Of a stretch of DNA of 64,000 nt, positions 1 through 9,313 are shown piece after piece. The translations under genes were made by a program, and so were the position numbers. Each line of letters begins with the position of its first letter. Within the stretch, counting starts at the first letter, position 1. Source of the DNA: Dyella amyloliquefaciens (GTDB taxonomy: Bacteria; Pseudomonadota; Gammaproteobacteria; Xanthomonadales; Rhodanobacteraceae); the NCBI RefSeq assembly GCF_004296575.1, contig NZ_SAYT01000005.1, positions 62,001 through 126,000 of the forward strand, given 5' to 3'. The notes beneath the pieces were generated by a model that was given only the letters and a program-made list of their open reading frames with translations, did no database searches and had not been told where the DNA came from.

Positions 1-95
1 CTGGCGCACAGCACGATGGCCACGCCGCGCAGCACCGACAACGCGCGCTCGCGTGCGCGCGCCAATGTGTAGCGATCGAAGTAGAGACCGTTCAT
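1..95 (-). CDS. flgI: FlgI, flagellar P-ring protein (5' end only)
   Basis: Only the first 31 codons are inside the window; the gene continues past the left edge. The peptide starts MNGLYFDRYTLARARER and then runs into a hydrophobic stretch (VLRGVAIVLCA), which fits the start of a secreted protein's signal peptide. The identification rests on position: in flagellar operons flgI directly follows flgH. The start ATG overlaps the flgH stop by one base (TGATG), which indicates translational coupling. FlgI forms the P-ring around the rod in the peptidoglycan layer. The visible residues alone would not identify it. Confidence 0.8.
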   Translation of the reverse strand, partial: MNGLYFDRYTLARARERALSVLRGVAIVLCA

Positions 96-778
96 CAGTA
101 GGGCATCCACTTGGAGCTGAAGAACCGCGACAACCAGCCCTGCGTATTCGCATCGGCCAGCGAACCCTTGCCCGTATAGGCGATCTGCGCGTCGGCCACG
201 CGCGTCGACGGCACGCTGTTGTCCTGCAGGATGTCCTGCGGGCGCACGATGCCGGAAATGCGAATCAGCTCCTGACCCTGATTGATGGTGAGCATCTTCT
301 CGCCCCGCACCAGCAGGTTGCCGTTGGAAAGACGCTGCGCCACGGTGACCGTGATCGATCCGGTCAGCTGGTTGCTCTGGCTGCTGTCGCCGGCGCCGTC
401 GAAGGCACGATTGGCATTGAGCGACGAATCCGCCGTCTTTCCGCCCACCTTGAGCGCATGGCCCAGGATGGTGGGCGAGCTGATGGTGCTCGCGTCCTTC
501 TTGCTGGTGCTGGTACTGGCCTTCTTCGATGCCTGCGTGCTCTCCACCAGCGAGATGGTGAGGATGTCGCCCACGCGATGCGCGCGCGCATCGTTGAACA
601 ACTCCATGCCCTGCTCGGCGTGGTAGATGGAGCCGTCGGTCGGCGGCGGCGCCGTCTGTTCGGCAGGCATCGTGGCTGCCCACTGGTGGTCGTCGTGCGG
701 CGGCTGCATGGCGCAGCCCGCCAGCGCCGCGTACGCCAGTGCAAGAGCCATTCGGGAGAGGGGGCGGAAGGACGGCAT
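95..778 (-). CDS. flgH: FlgH, flagellar L-ring lipoprotein
   Basis: A 227-residue protein of usual FlgH length. It begins with a lipoprotein signal whose lipobox is LAGC at residues 19-22, so Cys22 is the predicted lipidated residue that anchors the L-ring in the outer membrane. The segment SIYHAEQGMELFNDARAHRVGD and the C-terminal VRPQDILQDNSVPSTRVADA region are typical of the family. The start chosen puts the signal peptide at the very N terminus and lies 8 bases after the flgG stop. The reading frame is open further upstream, but that stretch only shadows flgG. Confidence 0.96.
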   Translation of the reverse strand: MPSFRPLSRMALALAYAALAGCAMQPPHDDHQWAATMPAEQTAPPPTDGSIYHAEQGMELFNDARAHRVGDILTISLVESTQASKKASTSTSKKDASTISSPTILGHALKVGGKTADSSLNANRAFDGAGDSSQSNQLTGSITVTVAQRLSNGNLLVRGEKMLTINQGQELIRISGIVRPQDILQDNSVPSTRVADAQIAYTGKGSLADANTQGWLSRFFSSKWMPY

Positions 779-786
779 GGTCGTGC

Positions 787-1572
787 TCACATCTTGTCGG
801 TCAGGTCCTGCAGCATCTGATCGGTGCTGCTGATGGCCTTGGAATTCATTTCGTAGGTGCGCTGCGTCTCGATCATGTTGACCATCTCGGCCACCACGTT
901 GACGTTGGAGGACTCCAGCGAGCCCTGCAGCAGCGAACCCATGCCGTTGAGCGCGGGCTGCCCGGTCTGGGGCGCGCCGCTCGAGGCGGTCTCGAGGTAC
1001 ATGTTCTGGCCCATCGGCTGCAGGCCGGCGGGATTGATGAAGTCGGCGAGCTGCAGCGTGCCCAGCGTCTGCGGCGTGGCGGATGCCGTGGTGGTGGCCG
1101 ATATGGTGCCGTCGCTGCCGATGGTCATCGACTGCACGTTCGGCGGCACGGTGATCGCCGGCTCCAGCGGATAACCGTCGGACGTCACCAGCTGGCCGTT
1201 CGCGTCGGTGTGCAGCGAACCATCGCGCGTATAGGCCACGCTGCCATCGGGCATGCTCACCTGCAGGAAGCCGCGACCCTGGATCGCCACGTCGAGCGAG
1301 TTGCCGGTCTGCGTGATGTTGCCTTCGGTGAACAGCTTCTCGTTGCCCACCACGCGCACGCCGGTGCCCAGCATCAGGCCCGACGGCGACAGCGTCTGCT
1401 CGGTGGTCTGGCCGCCCGGCTGGCCCTTGTTCTGGTACATCAGGTCCTGGAACGCCGCACGCGAACTCTTGAACGCGGTGGTGTTGGCGTTGGCCAGGTT
1501 GTTGGAGATGACGTCCATGCGCGTCTGCTGCGCATCGAGGCCGGTCTTGGCGATCCACAAGGACGAAAACAT
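787..1572 (-). CDS. flgG: FlgG, distal rod protein
   Basis: A 261-residue protein, exactly the usual FlgG length. It carries the N-terminal rod/hook signature ([16 protein letters not shown] near residue 22) and the C-terminal coiled-coil motif around [19 protein letters not shown] that rod, hook and hook-filament junction proteins share. It builds the distal rod that crosses the outer envelope and joins the hook. It lies 23 bases downstream of flgF and 8 bases upstream of flgH in the same operon. Confidence 0.97.
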   Translation of the reverse strand: MFSSLWIAKTGLDAQQTRMDVISNNLANANTTAFKSSRAAFQDLMYQNKGQPGGQTTEQTLSPSGLMLGTGVRVVGNEKLFTEGNITQTGNSLDVAIQGRGFLQVSMPDGSVAYTRDGSLHTDANGQLVTSDGYPLEPAITVPPNVQSMTIGSDGTISATTTASATPQTLGTLQLADFINPAGLQPMGQNMYLETASSGAPQTGQPALNGMGSLLQGSLESSNVNVVAEMVNMIETQRTYEMNSKAISSTDQMLQDLTDKM

Positions 1573-1595
1573 CGGTTACTCCTGAAAGCCGTGGC

Positions 1596-2336
1596 TCAGT
1601 TGGACTGCAGCAGCTTGGTGGCGGAATCGGCGTTGTCCTCGGAGGCCTTGATGGACTTCACCTGCATGTCGTACTGGCGCGAGAGCGCGATCATCTTCAC
1701 CAGCTCGGCGGACGGATTGACGTTGCTGCCTTCCAGCACGCCCGATGCCACCGTCACCGTGGGATCGGCGTCGGCGGTACCGCCGCCCGCCATATGCATC
1801 AGGCCATCGCCCCCCTGCACCAGCTGCGTCGAATCGGGATTCACCAGCTTGATGCGGTCCAGCGTGGTGACCGAGTTCGGCCCTTGTCCCAGTGGCACCG
1901 AGGAAATCGTGCCGTCGTTGCCGACGCTGATTTCAGCCGCCGGCGGAATGGTGATGGGGCCGGAACCACCCATCACCGGATTGCCGCGCGAATCGACCAG
2001 CCCGCCATCGGCGGTGAGCTGCAGGTCGCCCGCGCGCGTATACGCTTCCGTTCCGTCGGGCGCCTGCACCGCGATCCAGCCCTGGCCATGCACCGCGACA
2101 TCGAGCGGGCGACCGGTGTTGATCTGCGAGCCCTGCGCGGTGTCCTGGCCGATGCCCTGCGACACCGCGTTGAAGCGCGAGGGCGAACCCTGGCCCAGCA
2201 CCGGCACGCTCTGGAACGCAGTGAGCTCGCTCTTGAAGCCGACCGTGGAAGCGTTGGCCAGGTTGTGGCTCACCGCTTCCTGCGCACGCATGATCTGCGT
2301 GGCGCCGGTCATCGAGACGTAGACGGAACGGTCCAT
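1596..2336 (-). CDS. flgF: FlgF, proximal rod protein
   Basis: A 246-residue protein starting MDRSVYVSMTGATQIMRAQE, a typical FlgF N terminus, followed by the rod-protein motif VSHNLANASTVGFKSE. The C-terminal segment NVNPSAELVKMIALSRQYDM is the matching coiled-coil partner. It sits 6 bases after the flgE stop and before flgG, the normal order. It forms part of the proximal rod in the periplasm. Distinguished from FlgG by its N terminus and its place in the operon. Confidence 0.96.
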   Translation of the reverse strand: MDRSVYVSMTGATQIMRAQEAVSHNLANASTVGFKSELTAFQSVPVLGQGSPSRFNAVSQGIGQDTAQGSQINTGRPLDVAVHGQGWIAVQAPDGTEAYTRAGDLQLTADGGLVDSRGNPVMGGSGPITIPPAAEISVGNDGTISSVPLGQGPNSVTTLDRIKLVNPDSTQLVQGGDGLMHMAGGGTADADPTVTVASGVLEGSNVNPSAELVKMIALSRQYDMQVKSIKASEDNADSATKLLQSN

Positions 2337-2342
2337 GGCTTA

Positions 2343-3560
2343 TCAGCGCGAAACGGCGTTGAACAGCGCGGAGGCCAGCGTGTTGTCGGTGGACAGCACC
2401 TGGGCGTTGGCCTGGTAGTCACGCTGCGCCTGGATCATGTTGACCAGCTGCGCGGTGGTGTCGGCCGTGTTGGAGCTTTCCAGCGCGCCCGACTGGATGG
2501 TGCCGAACTGACCCACACTGGCCGTACCCATGATCGCCGGACCGGAGTCGGTGCTGGCCGCCCACGTGGTATCGCCGAGCTGGCGCAGACCCTGCACGTT
2601 GGAGAAGTTGGCGATCGCGACCTGACCGATCTGCGTGGTCTGGTTGTTCGAGTAGTACGCCGTGATGACGCCCTTGGAATCGATGTCGATGTTCGACAGC
2701 GTGCCCGCCTCGAAACCGTTCTGCGCAATGGTGCCGGCGGAATAGTCTGTGCCGTACTGCGTGGTGTTGGTCACGTCCATCGACAACGTCATCGGCGCGG
2801 AGCCGTTGCCCAGCGTCACCTGGTTGAATGCCAGTGAACCATTGGTCGGCGAGGACAGCTTGCCGGTCGTGTCGAACGTGAGCGACTGCGTGCCGGCGCT
2901 CTGGCCGTCCACGTAGAGGTTGGCGTCCCACGTGTTGGTGGCGGTCTTCACGTAGTAGATCGTGGCCTGGTGCGAACCGCCCTGCGAGTCGTACACGGTG
3001 ACCGGCGCCGCGGCGTTGTAGCTGGTGGAGTCGGTGGTGCTGAAGGCGTTCGTCGGCACCGTGGCGCTGGCCGGCAGGTTCGACGTCATGGTGATCTTCG
3101 AGGTCGCCGTGGCGTTGCTCTGCGCGGTGACCCAGTTGAAGTCGGTGAGCGTGCTGGTGTCGAAGCCGCCGGCGCCATTGGGCGGGTACATCTGCAGGTG
3201 CGAGCCGTCAGGCGTCGTGATGTAGCCGTTCGGGTTCTTCTGGAAATCGCCCGCGCGCGTGTAGGTGGCGCCGTTGCCGTTGTTGACCACGAAGAAGCCG
3301 TTGCCGCTGATGGCAAGATCCAGGCTGTTGTTGGTGGTGGCGATGTCACCCTGGCTGAACTGCTGTGCCACTTCCTGCAGGCGCACGCCGCTGCCGGTGG
3401 CGGTGGAGTTCAGGTTGAGGCCGGTCACCGCGAAGATGTCGGCGAACTCCGCACGCGAGCCCTTGAAGCCCGTGGTGTTGGCGTTGGCGATGTTGTTGGC
3501 GATGACGTTGAGATCGGACTGGGCCGCATTGATGCCGCTGAGCGCTGTATTCAGTGCCAT
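2343..3560 (-). CDS. flgE: FlgE, flagellar hook protein
   Basis: A 405-residue protein. The N terminus carries NVIANNIANANTTGFKGS and the C terminus TAQLVNMIQAQRDYQANAQV, the paired helices of hook-type axial proteins. The low-complexity, Ser/Thr/Asn-rich middle (roughly residues 130-330) is the variable surface domain. FlgE polymerises into the hook between rod and filament, using the FlgD cap encoded just upstream (32-base gap). The length is within the normal range for hook proteins. Confidence 0.97.
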   Translation of the reverse strand: MALNTALSGINAAQSDLNVIANNIANANTTGFKGSRAEFADIFAVTGLNLNSTATGSGVRLQEVAQQFSQGDIATTNNSLDLAISGNGFFVVNNGNGATYTRAGDFQKNPNGYITTPDGSHLQMYPPNGAGGFDTSTLTDFNWVTAQSNATATSKITMTSNLPASATVPTNAFSTTDSTSYNAAAPVTVYDSQGGSHQATIYYVKTATNTWDANLYVDGQSAGTQSLTFDTTGKLSSPTNGSLAFNQVTLGNGSAPMTLSMDVTNTTQYGTDYSAGTIAQNGFEAGTLSNIDIDSKGVITAYYSNNQTTQIGQVAIANFSNVQGLRQLGDTTWAASTDSGPAIMGTASVGQFGTIQSGALESSNTADTTAQLVNMIQAQRDYQANAQVLSTDNTLASALFNAVSR

Positions 3561-3592
3561 GTTCGGTTCCTCGTGAAAAACGCCGTGGGCGT

Positions 3593-4267
3593 TTAAAGAA
3601 TTTGTGCGACCTGGCTGAGCGACACGCCGCCCACGCCCGCTACCTGCAGATACGTACCCAGCGAACTGCCGCCGTAGCCGACGCCGGTGACCGTGCCGGC
3701 CACGTAGGTATCGAGCGAGGTGGAGCCGGCCGCGGCCTGGACGGTGTAGGTGCCCTGGGCCACGGTGTTGCCGCTGTCGTCCTTGCCGTCCCAGGTGAAC
3801 TGCGCGAGGCCCGCGCTCTGCGCGCCCAGCGGCATGTTGCGGACCACGTTGCCGTTGCTGTCGAGCACCTGCACGGTGACGTCGCTGGCGTTGGTGACGT
3901 TCACCGCACCCTTCACGCTGTCCGAGCCGTCGAAGCTCATCGTGCTGGAGGGCACCATCACCTGGCGGCCCACCAGGTTGGACGAGCTCAGCACCTGCGA
4001 GGTCTGCATCGCCGAACTGATATTGCTGCTCAGCGACTGCAGGTCCGTATCGAGCTGCTGCGTGGTCGACAGCTGGCTGAACTGCGCCATCTGCGACACG
4101 AACTGCGAGTTGTCCACCGGATTGGTGGGGTCCTGCGCCTGCAGCTGGGCCGTCATCAGCTTGAGGAAGTCGGCCTGCGTCATGGTGCTGGACAGCGCCG
4201 AGTTGACGTTCGACGTGGTGGACGTCGAACTGGTGTTCGTGGTGCTGTTGCTGGGAATCGTGGACAT
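3593..4267 (-). CDS. flgD: FlgD, hook-capping protein
   Basis: A 224-residue protein. After a Ser/Thr/Asn-rich leader (residues 1-30) comes the conserved capping motif MTQADFLKLMTAQLQAQDPT, followed by NSQFVSQMAQFSQL. The remainder is beta-rich and contains the Ig-like motif FTWDGKDDSGN seen in FlgD. It acts as the scaffold at the tip of the growing hook and is lost afterwards. It sits between flgC and flgE, as in most flagellar operons. Confidence 0.96.
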   Translation of the reverse strand: MSTIPSNSTTNTSSTSTTSNVNSALSSTMTQADFLKLMTAQLQAQDPTNPVDNSQFVSQMAQFSQLSTTQQLDTDLQSLSSNISSAMQTSQVLSSSNLVGRQVMVPSSTMSFDGSDSVKGAVNVTNASDVTVQVLDSNGNVVRNMPLGAQSAGLAQFTWDGKDDSGNTVAQGTYTVQAAAGSTSLDTYVAGTVTGVGYGGSSLGTYLQVAGVGGVSLSQVAQIL

Positions 4268-4284
4268 GTGGATTTCCTCCCGGC

Positions 4285-4713
4285 TTATTTGCCGAGGTCG
4301 AGGGTCTTGAGCATCAGCTGCTTGGTGGTATTCATCACTTCGACGTTGTTCTGGTACGAGCGCGAGGCGGAAATCATGTTCACCAGTTCGTCGATGGGAT
4401 TGACGTTGCTGCCGTAGACGTAACCGTCGCCATCGGCCATGGGGTTGCCCGGTTCATAGCGCGCCTGCACATCGGCCTGGCTCTCGGTGACACCCTTCAC
4501 CTGCACGCCGACGCTGCTGTCGCTGTCGGCATTGCTGGCGCCGCCCTGCGCGCGCTGCACGGCCGAGAACAGCGGCTCCTTCGCGCGATACGCACCGTCT
4601 GCCGTACCCGACACGCTGTCGGCATTGGCGAGGTTGCTGGCCACCGTATTGAGGCGCAGCGACTGCGCCGCCATGCCGGAACCTGCAACATCAAAAATCT
4701 TGAACATCGACAT
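4285..4713 (-). CDS. flgC: FlgC, proximal rod protein
   Basis: A 142-residue protein starting MSMFKIFDVAGSGMAAQ, with the rod motif NTVASNLANADSVSGTADG and C-terminal SNVNPIDELVNMISASRSYQ. Its length is normal for FlgC. The ATG at 4713 overlaps the flgB stop by one base (TGATG). A GTG one codon further upstream is a possible but less likely start. It forms the proximal rod together with FlgB and FlgF. Confidence 0.96.
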   Translation of the reverse strand: MSMFKIFDVAGSGMAAQSLRLNTVASNLANADSVSGTADGAYRAKEPLFSAVQRAQGGASNADSDSSVGVQVKGVTESQADVQARYEPGNPMADGDGYVYGSNVNPIDELVNMISASRSYQNNVEVMNTTKQLMLKTLDLGK

Positions 4714-5111
4714 CACTGGCCTCCGGTGATGGCGGTGCGCAGCATGTGGATCTGCGCGGTGATGAAGGAGAGGCTGGCCTGGTAATGCACGCCATTAGCG
4801 GCGAAGTTGGCCTGCTCGGCCTGCGCATCGACGGTGTTGCCGTCCATGGTCGGCTGCGTAGGCACGCGATACGCGAGCTGCGTTGCCGCCTGTGCCTGCG
4901 GATTGATCTGCCCCGGCTGGGTGATGGTCATCGCCAACCCCTCGCTCTGCCCGCTGGCGCTCGCCATCGCCTTCTTGAAGTCGACGTCGCGCGCGAGATA
5001 GCCAGGCGTGTCCGCATTCGCGAGATTGCTGGCCAGCACTTCGCTGCGACGCTGCCAAAGGTCGAGCGCCTGCGTATGCAAACCGAACAGATTGTCGTTG
5101 ATCGAACTCAT
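4713..5111 (-). CDS. flgB: FlgB, proximal rod protein; first gene of the rod/hook operon
   Basis: A 132-residue protein with the FlgB-type N terminus LFGLHTQALDLWQRRSEVLASNLANADTPGYLARD (described here by its two halves) and a matching C terminus with QASLSFITAQIHMLRTAI. It is the first gene of the flgBCDEFGHI operon on the minus strand. A sigma-54 type promoter lies about 40 bases upstream (5149-5163), so the whole rod/hook operon is probably an RpoN-dependent middle class of the flagellar hierarchy. Confidence 0.96.
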   Translation of the reverse strand: MSSINDNLFGLHTQALDLWQRRSEVLASNLANADTPGYLARDVDFKKAMASASGQSEGLAMTITQPGQINPQAQAATQLAYRVPTQPTMDGNTVDAQAEQANFAANGVHYQASLSFITAQIHMLRTAITGGQ

Positions 5112-5148
5112 CGCTCACTCCGGCGGCGAGGGCCGCGGGAGGGTTTGA

Positions 5149-5163
5149 GCAAATTGCGTGCCA
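5149..5163 (-). promoter_or_regulatory. Sigma-54 (RpoN) type promoter for flgB operon
   Basis: Read on the minus strand the sequence is TGGCACGCAATTTGC. It has the -24 GG and -12 GC separated by exactly ten bases and matches the RpoN consensus TGGCACG-N4-TTGC at every position. It lies 38 bases before the flgB ATG. rpoN itself is at 49746-51209 in this window. Enhancer sites for a FleQ/FlrC-type activator were not identified. Confidence 0.85.
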
Positions 5164-5308
5164 CGGGGTTGGGATGGGCGCGGAGGCCGCGCCGTTGCTG
5201 GGTTTGCGGGGATAGAGGCGGGTGTTTGGCGTCGTGTTCGCGGGATGCCGACGGAAATCCGACGCGGGTGGCAACGGCTTCCCGTCGCCACCGCCCTGCT
5301 TCGCTTTT

Positions 5309-5712
5309 GTAGGAGCGCACCCTGTGCGCGAGGCCTTTCGCCTCAGTCATCACGCCTATTGTTCTTGTAAGAGCGGTGTTTGGCTTTCGGTAGTCCCGCT
5401 GCCGCCAGGGTGCCGCTTACGCAGCGGGCGTTTCGATCGTCTGCCGACGCTCGAGTCACTTTTCTTTTGCTGGCCCAAAAGAAAAGTAACCCAAAGAAAA
5501 TGGCCTTCAGAGCCAGGGCTCTTAGCGGTATGTAGATAGAAGCGTCTTATGACTGGGGCAAGCCGAACTACGGACGTGCTACCTCATAGAGTGCGGCTAC
5601 ACCGCAACGCGCCAATACCGTGAGGGCTTAAAGCAGCCGTGGCGCATAACGAACTCCGCGAGCCACCACACTTCTCCCTCTCCCCTCCGGGGAGAGGGCC
5701 GGGGTGAGGGGC
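5309..5712. repeat. Dispersed 0.4 kb intergenic repeat, copy A
   Basis: About 404 bases that recur in inverted orientation at 11571-11972, with roughly 95 percent identity by eye and a few single-base gaps. The left end is a REP-type unit (GTAGGAGCGCACCCTGTGCG). The interior holds an imperfect inverted repeat, AGTCACTTTTCTTTTG / CAAAAGAAAAGTAAC at 5454-5490, and the right end is a run of CCCTCTCCCC-type sequence. No convincing gene is present. The two copies face each other across the cheV to HDOD block. Confidence 0.9.
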
Positions 5713-6210
5713 GGGTGCTCGCGACAAACCTACCTACAACGAGCAAACCAGCCCCGCAAAGCGATGTGCCGCGCAGCGGCACGAGCCGTCACGGGGCCCC
5801 TGTGTGGCGGTGAGGGGTGGACGATCAGGCCCCGAAGGGGTGCCCGACAGGACGTCGGGCACTTTTCGTCCGGGCAGGAGCCCGGTCGAAAAGCCCGGCC
5901 GCCCCTCACGGACTGGCTGGGCATAGCCCAGACAGCGCCACGCGGGGTGCTCTTTCTTTTGGTTACTTTTCTTTGAGCAAGCAAAGAAAAGTGACCCGGG
6001 CCGCGGCAGCGGTCCGGAAGCCCGCGGCAGGCGAGCAAGCTGGCGTGAGCATCTCACCCAGAAGCCGAGAGCCAAGGCACTGGATTCCCGCTTTCGCGGG
6101 AATGACGGATAGGCGAGACCGAGGCTGAAGGCGGTCGCGCACAGGGTGCGCTCCTACAAAGTAGCCAGAGAGTTCCCGTTGGCGAATCACGGCGCAGTCT
6201 TCGGGAATCC
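5713..6210. other. Gene-free interval with further short repeats
   Basis: No supportable gene. It holds an imperfect inverted repeat GGTTACTTTTCTTTG / CAAAGAAAAGTGACC (5961-5996), which resembles the one inside repeat copies A and B. It also holds a hairpin ATTCCCGC-TTTC-GCGGGAAT (6084-6103), a very common proteobacterial palindrome, and a REP-type unit TCGCGCACAGGGTGCGCTCC (starting 6135), which is the inverse of the unit at 5309. The interval is therefore a mosaic of dispersed repeats downstream of cheV. Confidence 0.75.
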
Positions 6211-7140
6211 TCAAAACTTCTGAAAATTCTCCGGCAACAAATCCAGCACCGTCTGCGCCAGCAGATCCGGCTGGAACTTCGCCACGAAGCGGTCCGCGTT
6301 CACTTCGCGCACCATCGTCTCGTTGAAGATGCCGCTGATCGAGCTATGCAGCACCACCTTCAGTGGCCGCAGCTCCGGCGTTTCGCGAATCGCTCGCGTC
6401 AGCGCATACCCGTCGACCCGCGGCATCTCGATATCCGACACCACCAGGGTCACGCCCTGCCCCTCCGGCGCACCCGCCAGCTCCTTCAGGCGCTCCAGCG
6501 CCTCGCGCCCGTCCTGGGCGACCACGCATTCCACGTCCATCTGGCGGAACAGGTTCACCAGCTGGTTGCGGGCGACCAGCGAATCGTCCACCACCATCAC
6601 GCGCCGCGGCTGCAGGTCGTGGAAGCGAGCCATGCGCTGCATCGGCTCGGACAACTCGGTGGAGGTGGCGTTGAGGCTGGCGAGCACCTGCTCGACGTCG
6701 ACCACCGCCACCAGCGCGCCATCCACCCGGGTCACCGCGTTGACGCGGGTGCCGAAACCCAGCGCTGGCGCGGGAGCCTCCAGGTTGTCGCCATCGCACT
6801 GCACGAGGCGCTGCGGATCGGCCACCAGGAAGCCCTGCACCGTGCGGCTGAACTCCGTCACCATCAGGTGCGCCGACGGTTCGTCGCGCAACGAGGGATA
6901 ACCCAGCGCAATGGCCAGGTCGATCACCGGGATGGTCATGCCACGGTAATTGCAGCTGCCAGCGATCAGGCGGTTGGCGTCGGGCATGCGCTCCATCGGC
7001 GGGCGACGCATCACCTCGCGCACCTTGAACACGTTGATACCGTAAAGCTGCTCGTCCCCCATGCGGAACAGCAGCATGGCCACGCGGTTGTGGCCCGCCA
7101 GCCGCGTCTGCTGCTCCACCTTGTCCATCCATGCACTCAT
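6211..7140 (-). CDS. cheV: CheV, chemotaxis coupling protein with receiver domain
   Basis: 309 residues: an N-terminal CheW-like domain (about 15-165) followed by a response-regulator receiver domain (about 180-300). The receiver starts [15 protein letters not shown] with the acidic pair DD and contains [15 protein letters not shown], where the Asp of SDIEM is the predicted phosphorylation site. A conserved Lys is in FVAKFQ. CheV couples chemoreceptors to CheA and tunes the coupling by phosphorylation. The ATG at 7140 is preferred because GAGGAG lies five bases before it; a GTG two codons upstream is an alternative. It is transcribed away from the receptor gene at 7309. Confidence 0.95.
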   Translation of the reverse strand: MSAWMDKVEQQTRLAGHNRVAMLLFRMGDEQLYGINVFKVREVMRRPPMERMPDANRLIAGSCNYRGMTIPVIDLAIALGYPSLRDEPSAHLMVTEFSRTVQGFLVADPQRLVQCDGDNLEAPAPALGFGTRVNAVTRVDGALVAVVDVEQVLASLNATSTELSEPMQRMARFHDLQPRRVMVVDDSLVARNQLVNLFRQMDVECVVAQDGREALERLKELAGAPEGQGVTLVVSDIEMPRVDGYALTRAIRETPELRPLKVVLHSSISGIFNETMVREVNADRFVAKFQPDLLAQTVLDLLPENFQKF

Positions 7141-7184
7141 GCGCACTCCTCGCCAGGCGGCCTGATGCCGCGATCACATCGGAC

Positions 7185-7211
7185 GTATCGGCATCGATGG
7201 CACCGGCTTGA
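7185..7211 (-). promoter_or_regulatory. Candidate sigma-28 (FliA) promoter for cheV
   Basis: On the minus strand the -10 is GCCGATAC (consensus GCCGATAA) and, after an 11-base spacer, the -35 is TCAAGCCG (consensus TAAAGTTT, partial match). It lies about 45 bases upstream of the cheV start and back to back with the sigma-54 promoter at 7229. The -10 match is good and the -35 is weak, so this is a candidate only. Confidence 0.5.
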
Positions 7212-7228
7212 GTGTCGCAGTCGGGCGG

Positions 7229-7243
7229 TGGCACGTCGCTTGC
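7229..7243 (+). promoter_or_regulatory. Sigma-54 (RpoN) type promoter for chemoreceptor-flgA
   Basis: The sequence TGGCACGTCGCTTGC has the invariant GG and GC with ten bases between them and matches the RpoN consensus fully. It lies 65 bases upstream of the receptor gene start at 7309, a normal distance. It would drive the receptor gene together with flgA, which overlaps it by four bases. Confidence 0.8.
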
Positions 7244-7308
7244 TTCTCAAGTTCCGACCTCTCCCGCCGATGCGGAAGACGAACCTTTTAGGAAGGAAAG
7301 ATCCACCC

Positions 7309-8616
7309 ATGAGTCTGATCTGGAGCCAGCATCTTGCCGAGCTTGCGCGCGCCGCCGCGGCGGGCGACCAGGCACGGGTGGCGCAGCTGTCTGCCCGCCA
7401 TCCCCGCGCCGCGCAAGCCTTGGCGCCGTTGCTGGCAGCCGTTTCCACGACCCCTCCGCCCGCCGCCGTGGCGCTGCAGACGCTGGAGCAGCAGGGACTG
7501 GTGCTGAGCGCCGCCCAGCAGCTGTCGCGTGAGCAGGCGGCCATGCACCAGTCCGCCCAGGACAGCCGCGAAGACGTCGGCCGATTGACGGATGGCAGCG
7601 CCGGAATCTCGACGTCGCTGCAGCAGATCGGCACCGGCCTCGAATACGCACGCCAGACCGGCCAGGCCAGCGAGCGCAGCGTCAGCGAGCTCGACGGTCA
7701 GTTGCGCCTGCTGCGTACCGCCCTGTCGGCGATGAACCGCAACCAGAGCAAGCTGGCCGAGCAGGTAGCGCAGATCCGCAAGCTCACCGGCGTGGTGCAG
7801 GAGATCGCGCACCAGACCAACCTGGTGGCGCTCAACGCCGCTATCGAAGCCGCCCGCGCGGGCGAAGCCGGCCGCGGCTTCGCCGTGGTCGCCGACGAGG
7901 TGAAGCAGCTGGCCGAGAAGACCAGCCAGGCCACCGCCGAGATCGAACAGGTCACCGGTTCCATCGGCGAGTTCTCGCTGCAATTGGACGGCGACGTGCA
8001 GCAGGGCATGCAGCGCCTCGAGCGCGCGCAGTCCGGCGCCACCCAGACCGCGACCTCGCTGCAGGACAGCGGTGAGGCCTTGCGCCAGGTTGGCGATCGC
8101 ATCACCACCATGCACAAGAACCAGGACGCCCAGCATGCCCGTGCCGTCGCGGCGCAGGCCGCGCTCGGCGCATGGCATCGCCGCGCCGCCGAGGCCAGCC
8201 GTCAGTCCGAAGCACTGAGCCGTGCTGCCCTGCTCGCCCATCACCTCGCACTGGACTGGCTGGAAACCGAAAGTGGCACCGACCCGGCCAGCCTCAGTCT
8301 TACCGTTCGCGAAGCCGCGCAAGGCCTGCGCCAGGCGATGGAGCTTGCGCTGCAGGAACCGGCGGCGCTCGACCGCCGCTGGTTCGACACACAGCCACTC
8401 AACCGCACGCTGCAGCGCCTGACGGCCGGTCGCGACAACCACCCGGCCGCCTCGGCACTCACTGCCGCCGGCATGCGCCTGCGCGAGCACGGCAGCAGCT
8501 TTGCCACCCTGCTGTGCGACGGCCACATCGACCAGGCCAGCCAGTTGGTGCCGCAATTGGAGAGCGAACGCGAACTGCTGCTGTCCCAGCTCAACGTGCT
8601 GCTGGCCGACCTATGA
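7309..8616 (+). CDS. Soluble methyl-accepting chemotaxis-type receptor
   Basis: 435 residues with no membrane segment. Residues about 85-275 form the chemoreceptor signalling coiled coil; the hairpin tip [20 protein letters not shown] and [16 protein letters not shown] are the contact region for CheA and CheW. Helical, Ala/Gln-rich segments lie on both sides, and the C-terminal 130 residues (DWLETESG onward) match no sensor domain I recognise. No C-terminal CheR-docking pentapeptide is visible. AGGAAGG lies upstream of the ATG. The stop overlaps the flgA start (ATGA), so it is co-translated with flgA. Its signal is unknown; a cytoplasmic one is inferred from the lack of membrane segments. Confidence 0.9.
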   Translation: MSLIWSQHLAELARAAAAGDQARVAQLSARHPRAAQALAPLLAAVSTTPPPAAVALQTLEQQGLVLSAAQQLSREQAAMHQSAQDSREDVGRLTDGSAGISTSLQQIGTGLEYARQTGQASERSVSELDGQLRLLRTALSAMNRNQSKLAEQVAQIRKLTGVVQEIAHQTNLVALNAAIEAARAGEAGRGFAVVADEVKQLAEKTSQATAEIEQVTGSIGEFSLQLDGDVQQGMQRLERAQSGATQTATSLQDSGEALRQVGDRITTMHKNQDAQHARAVAAQAALGAWHRRAAEASRQSEALSRAALLAHHLALDWLETESGTDPASLSLTVREAAQGLRQAMELALQEPAALDRRWFDTQPLNRTLQRLTAGRDNHPAASALTAAGMRLREHGSSFATLLCDGHIDQASQLVPQLESERELLLSQLNVLLADL

Positions 8617-9302
8617 CCCATCGACCGCTGGTCGCCCTGCTGCTGTGCGCGTTCACGCTGCCCGCCTTCGCCGCGGAGCCGGCGCAGGCGGCGCGCGCGA
8701 CTGCCGAGCAGTGGCTGCGCGACCAGTACGCCACCCAGGGCGCCCGCGTGGTGGCCCAGGCGGGCGCGCTCGATCCAAGGCTTCAGCTTGCCCCCTGCCC
8801 GACCGCACTCAACGCGGGCCTGCAGGAAGGCACGAGGCTGATGCCGCGCATGAACGTCACCGTGCGCTGCCCGGTCGCCGACGGCTGGACCCTGCGCGTG
8901 CCCGTGCAGCTGCAGGTGTTCCGCCAGGTGCTGGTGATCGCCCGCCCGCTTCAGCGTGGCGACGGCGTGAGGCCCGATGATGTGCGCAGCGAGGAACGCG
9001 ACGTCACGCGCCTGGGCTACGGCTATGTCAGCGACATGGGGGAAGTGGAGGGCCGCACGCTCTCCCGCGCCATGGTCGCCGGCAGTGTGCTGACTCCGGC
9101 CGCGCTGGGCGGACGCACCGCCGTGAAGGCCGGCGACCAGGTGCAACTGGTGTCCCGGCTGGACGGTATCGAGGTGCGGGCCAGCGGCGTGGCATTGGGC
9201 AGCGGCGACAGCGGCTCCCGCTTGCGGGTGCGCAACGGCAGTTCGGGCAAGGTCATCGATGCGATGGTCACCGCCCCGGGCGAAGTTCTCGCCCTCCCCT
9301 GA
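8613..9302 (+). CDS. flgA: FlgA, flagellar P-ring assembly chaperone
   Basis: 229 residues with a cleavable signal peptide (about 1-20, ending AFAAEP) and a periplasmic FlgA/SAF region. The SAF-like part contains [19 protein letters not shown], and the C-terminal part [20 protein letters not shown] is typical of the family. FlgA helps FlgI form the P-ring. The start overlaps the receptor stop by four bases. A sigma-28 type promoter follows directly after its stop and serves flgM. Confidence 0.95.
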   Translation: MTHRPLVALLLCAFTLPAFAAEPAQAARATAEQWLRDQYATQGARVVAQAGALDPRLQLAPCPTALNAGLQEGTRLMPRMNVTVRCPVADGWTLRVPVQLQVFRQVLVIARPLQRGDGVRPDDVRSEERDVTRLGYGYVSDMGEVEGRTLSRAMVAGSVLTPAALGGRTAVKAGDQVQLVSRLDGIEVRASGVALGSGDSGSRLRVRNGSSGKVIDAMVTAPGEVLALP

Positions 9303-9313
9303 TGGAATCACAC

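Noticed and set aside
5713..6210. Small overlapping open frames after repeat copy A
   Set aside because: They run through dispersed repeats and palindromes, have no ribosome sites and encode no recognisable product.
7197..7212. A further sigma-54 promoter (TGGCACCGGCTTGAG)
   Set aside because: The -24 half looks right, but the -12 GC is missing at the required spacing. The true match is 32 bases downstream.
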